Shown: positions 6,627 through 9,485 of the stretch, piece by piece
Layout: every line of letters starts with the position of its first letter
How positions within the stretch are numbered: the first letter of the stretch is position 1
From: Promethearchaeota archaeon
Lineage (GTDB): Archaea > Asgardarchaeota > Lokiarchaeia > Sigynarchaeales > SOKP01
Reading direction: 5' to 3'
NCBI GenBank assembly: GCA_014729315.1
Contig: WJKD01000891.1
Coordinates: forward strand, 1 to 9,485
DNA: 9,485 nucleotides
Position numbers and translations under genes: made by a program
Notes under the pieces: model-generated
What the model was told of the DNA's origin: nothing
Databases searched by the model: none
What the model saw: only the letters and a program-made list of their open reading frames with translations

Positions 6627-7613
6627 ATGAATAAGATATTAAAAAATAAGAACATATTAATTACTGGTGGCGCTGGTTTCATCGGAGGTCACCTTATAGA
6701 AAGGTTAATTGATTATAATCACATTCTTGTAATAGATAATTTTAACGAATATTATTCTGGAAAAGAGGAACAATTTGATTTAATTACAAGGAATTATAAA
6801 GAGAAAGAAGACTTCGAATTGATAAAAGCGGATTTAGTAAATAAATCGATTTTTGATAGAATTGAATTAGATATAGATATAATATTTCACTTAGCGGCAC
6901 AAGCGGGGGTTAGATATTCAATTCAAAACGCAGCAGAAGTGGCAAAGAATAATATTGTTAGTACAGTAAATATCTTTGAGTTTGGATTAAATTCCGAAGT
7001 TGAAAAGATCTTATTTGCTTCTTCATCTTCGGTCTATGGTAATCCAATTTATACTCCTCTTGACGAAGATCATCCAAAGAATCCCATATCTCCCTATGCG
7101 ATCTCTAAATTAAGCGGAGAAATTTACGCGGATTATTATTATCGAGAAAGAAATTTGCCAGTTACTTCAACTCGTTTTTATACTGTCTATGGTCCAAGAG
7201 GAAGACCCGATATGGCAATTAGAAAATTCTTTAAACTTATTCTTCAAGGAAAAAAAATAACTATCTACGGTGATGGAAGTCAACTTAGAGACTTTACTTA
7301 CATATCTGATATTGTTGATGGTCTTATTTTAGCCGCCGGAAGCCAAAAATCAAATGGAGAAATCTTTAATTTGGGTTGTTCGAATCCTATTAGCGTTAAT
7401 AAATTAGTAGAGCTGATGTATAATATTGCTGATAAACCAAAGAATATTGTTTACATTGAAAAGCAAGAGGGAGATGTGGAAGTGACTTACTCAGATACCA
7501 CCAAAGCATTAGAAATGTTGGATTACAATCCGAAAATAAATATTGAAAAAGGTTTAAAGAAAACTTTCGATTGGCAAGAAGCCTATTTTTTTAATAATTC
7601 TAATCCCCATTAA
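6627..7613 (+). CDS. NAD-dependent nucleotide-sugar epimerase, UDP-glucuronate 4-epimerase-like
   Basis: This 328-residue extended SDR protein binds NAD through TGGAGFIGGHL (13-23), with acidic D37 at the end of strand 2 (VIDNFN). Catalytic residues are Ser in ASSSSVYGN (131-139), with Tyr157 and Lys161 in YAISK. Two signatures favour UDP-glucuronate 4-epimerase over UDP-glucose 4-epimerase: AAQAGVRYSIQN (90-101) and YGPRGRPDMA (188-197). It would interconvert UDP-GlcA and UDP-GalA in the cytosol and so supply a uronic acid for the glycan. UDP-glucose, UDP-GlcNAc or related substrates are still possible, as the family is broad. The start codon lies one nt after the stop of the upstream GT4, implying translational coupling. 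Length fits the family, and no defects are seen. Confidence 0.9.
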   Translation: MNKILKNKNILITGGAGFIGGHLIERLIDYNHILVIDNFNEYYSGKEEQFDLITRNYKEKEDFELIKADLVNKSIFDRIELDIDIIFHLAAQAGVRYSIQNAAEVAKNNIVSTVNIFEFGLNSEVEKILFASSSSVYGNPIYTPLDEDHPKNPISPYAISKLSGEIYADYYYRERNLPVTSTRFYTVYGPRGRPDMAIRKFFKLILQGKKITIYGDGSQLRDFTYISDIVDGLILAAGSQKSNGEIFNLGCSNPISVNKLVELMYNIADKPKNIVYIEKQEGDVEVTYSDTTKALEMLDYNPKINIEKGLKKTFDWQEAYFFNNSNPH

Positions 7614-7637
7614 ATTAAAAATCAAATAATTAATTTT

Positions 7638-8426
7638 ATGACATTTCAAGTAATTATTAGAGTGGACGATATATTCGATCGGTACGACTTTTTCGAATTA
7701 TATAAATGGTTTCTTTCCCATTATCCAGAAATACCAATATCATTTTACATTCAAAATACTCATTTAGATTATCTATGGGATAAATCTACCTGGAGAAAGA
7801 TTAAAGAAGTAATTAAGAATTATAATTGGGAAATTGGAGGCCATTCAAGGAATCACCCCCACCTCTCAAAAATCGCTGATGAACTCTTAATTGAAGAGAT
7901 AATTAATAATGTATTGGATATTGAGAAAAATTTAAGAGAAGTTGGTTTAAACTATAACATTACTAGTTTTGCTTACCCGTATGGAGATTACGACGAGAGA
8001 ATAATAAGTTTACTCCAAAAAAATGGTTTATTTCACGGACTTACATATTCTATAGATAATAGTCTTAAAAATAAATTTGCGAATAATAAGGAAAATTCTT
8101 ATGTCATAGGTATCAGCTGTAATGGACAAGGTTCAATTGAAGATTGGAATAATAAATTTAAAAAAGCTTATGAAAAAGGAGATTTTTATATCTTATGTCT
8201 TCATACACCTCATTGGTCCAGAGGTAGTATGTTTAGAAACATATTAAGATTAATGAAAGCAAAGCATTATAAAGAGTTATATTATTCCTTAAGAAGATTT
8301 TTCAGATTTTCTTTTGAAAAGAATATGATGAAACGCTGGAAAATACTTCAAAACCATATTGATTTCATTAAATCTCATCCCTATGTTCATTTTTCTACTT
8401 ATAAAGACCAAATTGGATCTAAATAG
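7638..8426 (+). CDS. Polysaccharide deacetylase-like (CE4/NodB-fold) protein, cytoplasmic
   Basis: This 262-residue protein shows CE4 landmarks in order: an N-terminal strand ending in Asp pair D10/D11 (IIRVDDIFD), the metal-binding motif HSRNHP (69-74; H69 and H73), the FAYPYGDYDE loop (111-120), and CLHTPHW (187-193; H189). Together these suggest a metal-dependent de-N- or de-O-acetylase. Motif 1 reads VDDI rather than the usual TFDDG, as in divergent members found in glycan clusters. There is no signal peptide or membrane helix, so it should act in the cytosol on a nucleotide sugar or on the inner-leaflet lipid-linked glycan. A basic, aromatic C-terminal part (about 206-262) has no recognised domain. 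It is the last gene of the operon, 24 nt after the epimerase. Its real substrate is unknown. Confidence 0.82.
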   Translation: MTFQVIIRVDDIFDRYDFFELYKWFLSHYPEIPISFYIQNTHLDYLWDKSTWRKIKEVIKNYNWEIGGHSRNHPHLSKIADELLIEEIINNVLDIEKNLREVGLNYNITSFAYPYGDYDERIISLLQKNGLFHGLTYSIDNSLKNKFANNKENSYVIGISCNGQGSIEDWNNKFKKAYEKGDFYILCLHTPHWSRGSMFRNILRLMKAKHYKELYYSLRRFFRFSFEKNMMKRWKILQNHIDFIKSHPYVHFSTYKDQIGSK

Positions 8427-8446
8427 TTTTATAACGAGTATAAGCG

Positions 8447-8483
8447 CAAATCTAATCTCGATTTGTTAAAAAGTTGATTTTTT
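8447..8483. terminator. Possible terminator between convergent genes
   Basis: The 39-nt gap between the deacetylase and nucleotidyltransferase stops holds CAAATC and GATTTG arms (8447-8452, 8460-8465) around a 7-nt loop. A T6 run follows on the plus strand (8478-8483), inside the end of the opposing gene. It would mostly serve the plus-strand operon. The stem is short, so this is tentative. Confidence 0.35.
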
Positions 8484-9269
8484 AAAGCTAAGATCTAAAT
8501 TAAATGGTTGATATTCGTTTGTTTTGTTAAATATCTTTTTTAACTTTCCGTATTCGATATGGTTATCAACATCTAACCAAATTGTTTCTGGAAAGTCGAG
8601 ATATTTAACAATTAAATTATTATTAACAGCAGAAAGAAGGATATCGCTAACCCCAAATTTTTGCAACTTATCCGCAACTTTCTGAGCGACATTTTTGATT
8701 GTATTAGTTTTCATGATAAATGCTCCCATATCTAATCTGTTATATTCAGATATTTTCTTACCAATTTCCTTAATTTCATAATTTTCTCCGAAGACCTTAG
8801 TGCAATCCTCAAGGTCGTAATAACCATCTATTTTCATCGGATCTGTTGCTAAAACGATATCTTCATTTTTAAAATTTTTAATTAAATCATCGTAAATATT
8901 AATAGAGAAAATGTGATCTGACATTGATAAAACAAATTTATCCGATTCTACCTCATTAATGCCAAGAAATAGGCTATAACCATTTTCTCTTTCAATATAA
9001 TCATTTCTGATAAAATTTAACTTAAGCTCGTCAGAGTTTATACCGATTCTCTTAAGGAATCTATAACAAGATTTAGTTATCTTTGTAGTTTTAGCGTGAG
9101 CATCCACAATCAAATTTATTTTATCTATTCCCGAATAAATCATCCCAACAATTACATAATTCAAGATTGTCGATCTTTCGAATGGTAATAAATACTTTTT
9201 ATACGAATTGTCTTTAAAATTGAATCTACTCGAATAGCCGGCAGCAAGGATAATACTTTCTGTAGTCAT
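8466..9269 (-). CDS. Sugar/alcohol-phosphate nucleotidyltransferase, resembling CTP:inositol-1-phosphate cytidylyltransferase
   Basis: This 267-residue protein has the NTP-transferase fold. It shows the nucleotide loop ILAAGYSSRF (7-16), Lys25 in KYLLPF (25-30), REN-GYSL (94-100), the metal-binding MSDHIF (116-121; D118), RLDMGAFI (178-185) and the second metal site WLDVD (231-235). GYSL, MSDH and W-x-DVD are features I associate with archaeal CTP:L-myo-inositol-1-phosphate cytidylyltransferases and relatives, so it may make a CDP-activated inositol or another CDP- or UDP-activated polar group. Unlike bifunctional IPCT/DIPPS, it lacks a membrane CDP-alcohol phosphotransferase domain. A sugar-1-phosphate or phosphocholine-type substrate cannot be excluded. 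It converges on the deacetylase gene with a 39-nt gap. The first ATG is used because the nucleotide loop begins only a few residues later. Confidence 0.75.
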   Translation of the reverse strand: MTTESIILAAGYSSRFNFKDNSYKKYLLPFERSTILNYVIVGMIYSGIDKINLIVDAHAKTTKITKSCYRFLKRIGINSDELKLNFIRNDYIERENGYSLFLGINEVESDKFVLSMSDHIFSINIYDDLIKNFKNEDIVLATDPMKIDGYYDLEDCTKVFGENYEIKEIGKKISEYNRLDMGAFIMKTNTIKNVAQKVADKLQKFGVSDILLSAVNNNLIVKYLDFPETIWLDVDNHIEYGKLKKIFNKTNEYQPFNLDLSFKKSTF

Positions 9270-9485
9270 AGTGTAAGTTTTATAAAAGTGCTTTCTTTAA
9301 AAAATAATTAATAATTCTTTAAGTTTCTGAGTTAGATTTAATTAATATAAAATTAGACTAATTATGTTAACCTTAAATTACAATTCTACCCTTAACGCAA
9401 ATTAATCAAAAGACTTGAATAAATAAATAAATTAAAAGAGAAAATTAACTCAAAATTTTAATTCTTCGCTTGCTTTTCCGTTTCA
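9270..9485. other. Upstream region of the nucleotidyltransferase gene, no gene seen
   Basis: These 216 nt are mostly A/T, including a four-unit AATA-like run near 9417-9432. The last 25 nt are distinctly less AT-rich. On the minus strand they could be the C-terminal codons of a gene lying beyond the window, with stops at 9458-9460 or 9445-9447 depending on frame. The stretch is too short to decide. Confidence 0.4.
9273..9280 (-). promoter_or_regulatory. Shared leader motif before the nucleotidyltransferase gene
   Basis: The minus strand reads AAACTTAC at -11 to -4 from the ATG, as in the leaders of the methyltransferase and GT4 genes. A T-rich TATA candidate (TTTTTTAAAG, 9295-9304) lies about 25 nt upstream of this spot. 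A second TATA-like TTTTATAAAA overlaps the motif's upstream edge but is too near the ATG to give a normal start. Confidence 0.3.

Noticed and set aside
9417..9433. Short AATA tandem run
   Set aside because: Only about four units in AT-rich DNA; no sign of a functional repeat array.
9445..9485. Possible C-terminal end of a minus-strand gene (frames ending ETEKQAKN or RRIKILS)
   Set aside because: The GC rise at the edge hints at coding, but two frames are equally plausible and fewer than 14 codons are visible.
1..9485. Search for CRISPR arrays, tRNA/rRNA genes, transposases, integrases and toxin-antitoxin pairs
   Set aside because: No regularly spaced repeats, no GC-rich structured RNA stretches and no matching protein motifs were seen.

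Overview
This AT-rich window looks archaeal. Starts are preceded by TATA-like boxes, in several cases about 25-50 nt upstream. Shine-Dalgarno sites are weak or absent, one gene sits where a leaderless start would be expected, and Arg is mostly AGA. The Ile/Lys/Asn/Phe-rich proteins and roomy AT-rich intergenic regions would suit an Asgard (Lokiarchaeia-type) or another low-GC mesophilic archaeon. The phylum is an inference that cannot be settled from this sequence.

Layout: eight complete genes, all fitting cell-surface glycan or glycolipid assembly. On the minus strand are a membrane-anchored GT2 glycosyltransferase of the dolichol-phosphate-sugar synthase type (3-917), a GT4 glycosyltransferase (1157-2332) and a SAM-dependent methyltransferase (2478-3236). 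A 164-nt divergent promoter region follows. The plus-strand operon then holds a 13-14-helix GT-C-like membrane protein (3401-5413), a second GT4 (5420-6625), a UDP-glucuronate 4-epimerase-like SDR (6627-7613) and a cytoplasmic polysaccharide-deacetylase-like protein (7638-8426). A convergent nucleotidyltransferase resembling CTP:inositol-1-phosphate cytidylyltransferase (8466-9269) closes the set. The last ~216 nt are upstream DNA of that gene.

How the genes may work together (inference): the epimerase and nucleotidyltransferase make activated precursors. The two GT4 enzymes build a glycan on the cytosolic side, and the deacetylase and methyltransferase modify it. The GT2 may charge a polyprenyl phosphate with sugar, and the GT-C protein would use such a lipid-linked donor on the outer face. 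The set could serve an N-glycan, an S-layer decoration, or a glycosylated inositol-type lipid.

No RNA genes, mobile elements, CRISPR arrays or integration sites were seen. The most interesting leads are the GPI-like enzyme set, the GT-C protein with a WSWD motif where STT3/AglB would have WWDYG, and a short motif shared by three 5' leaders.
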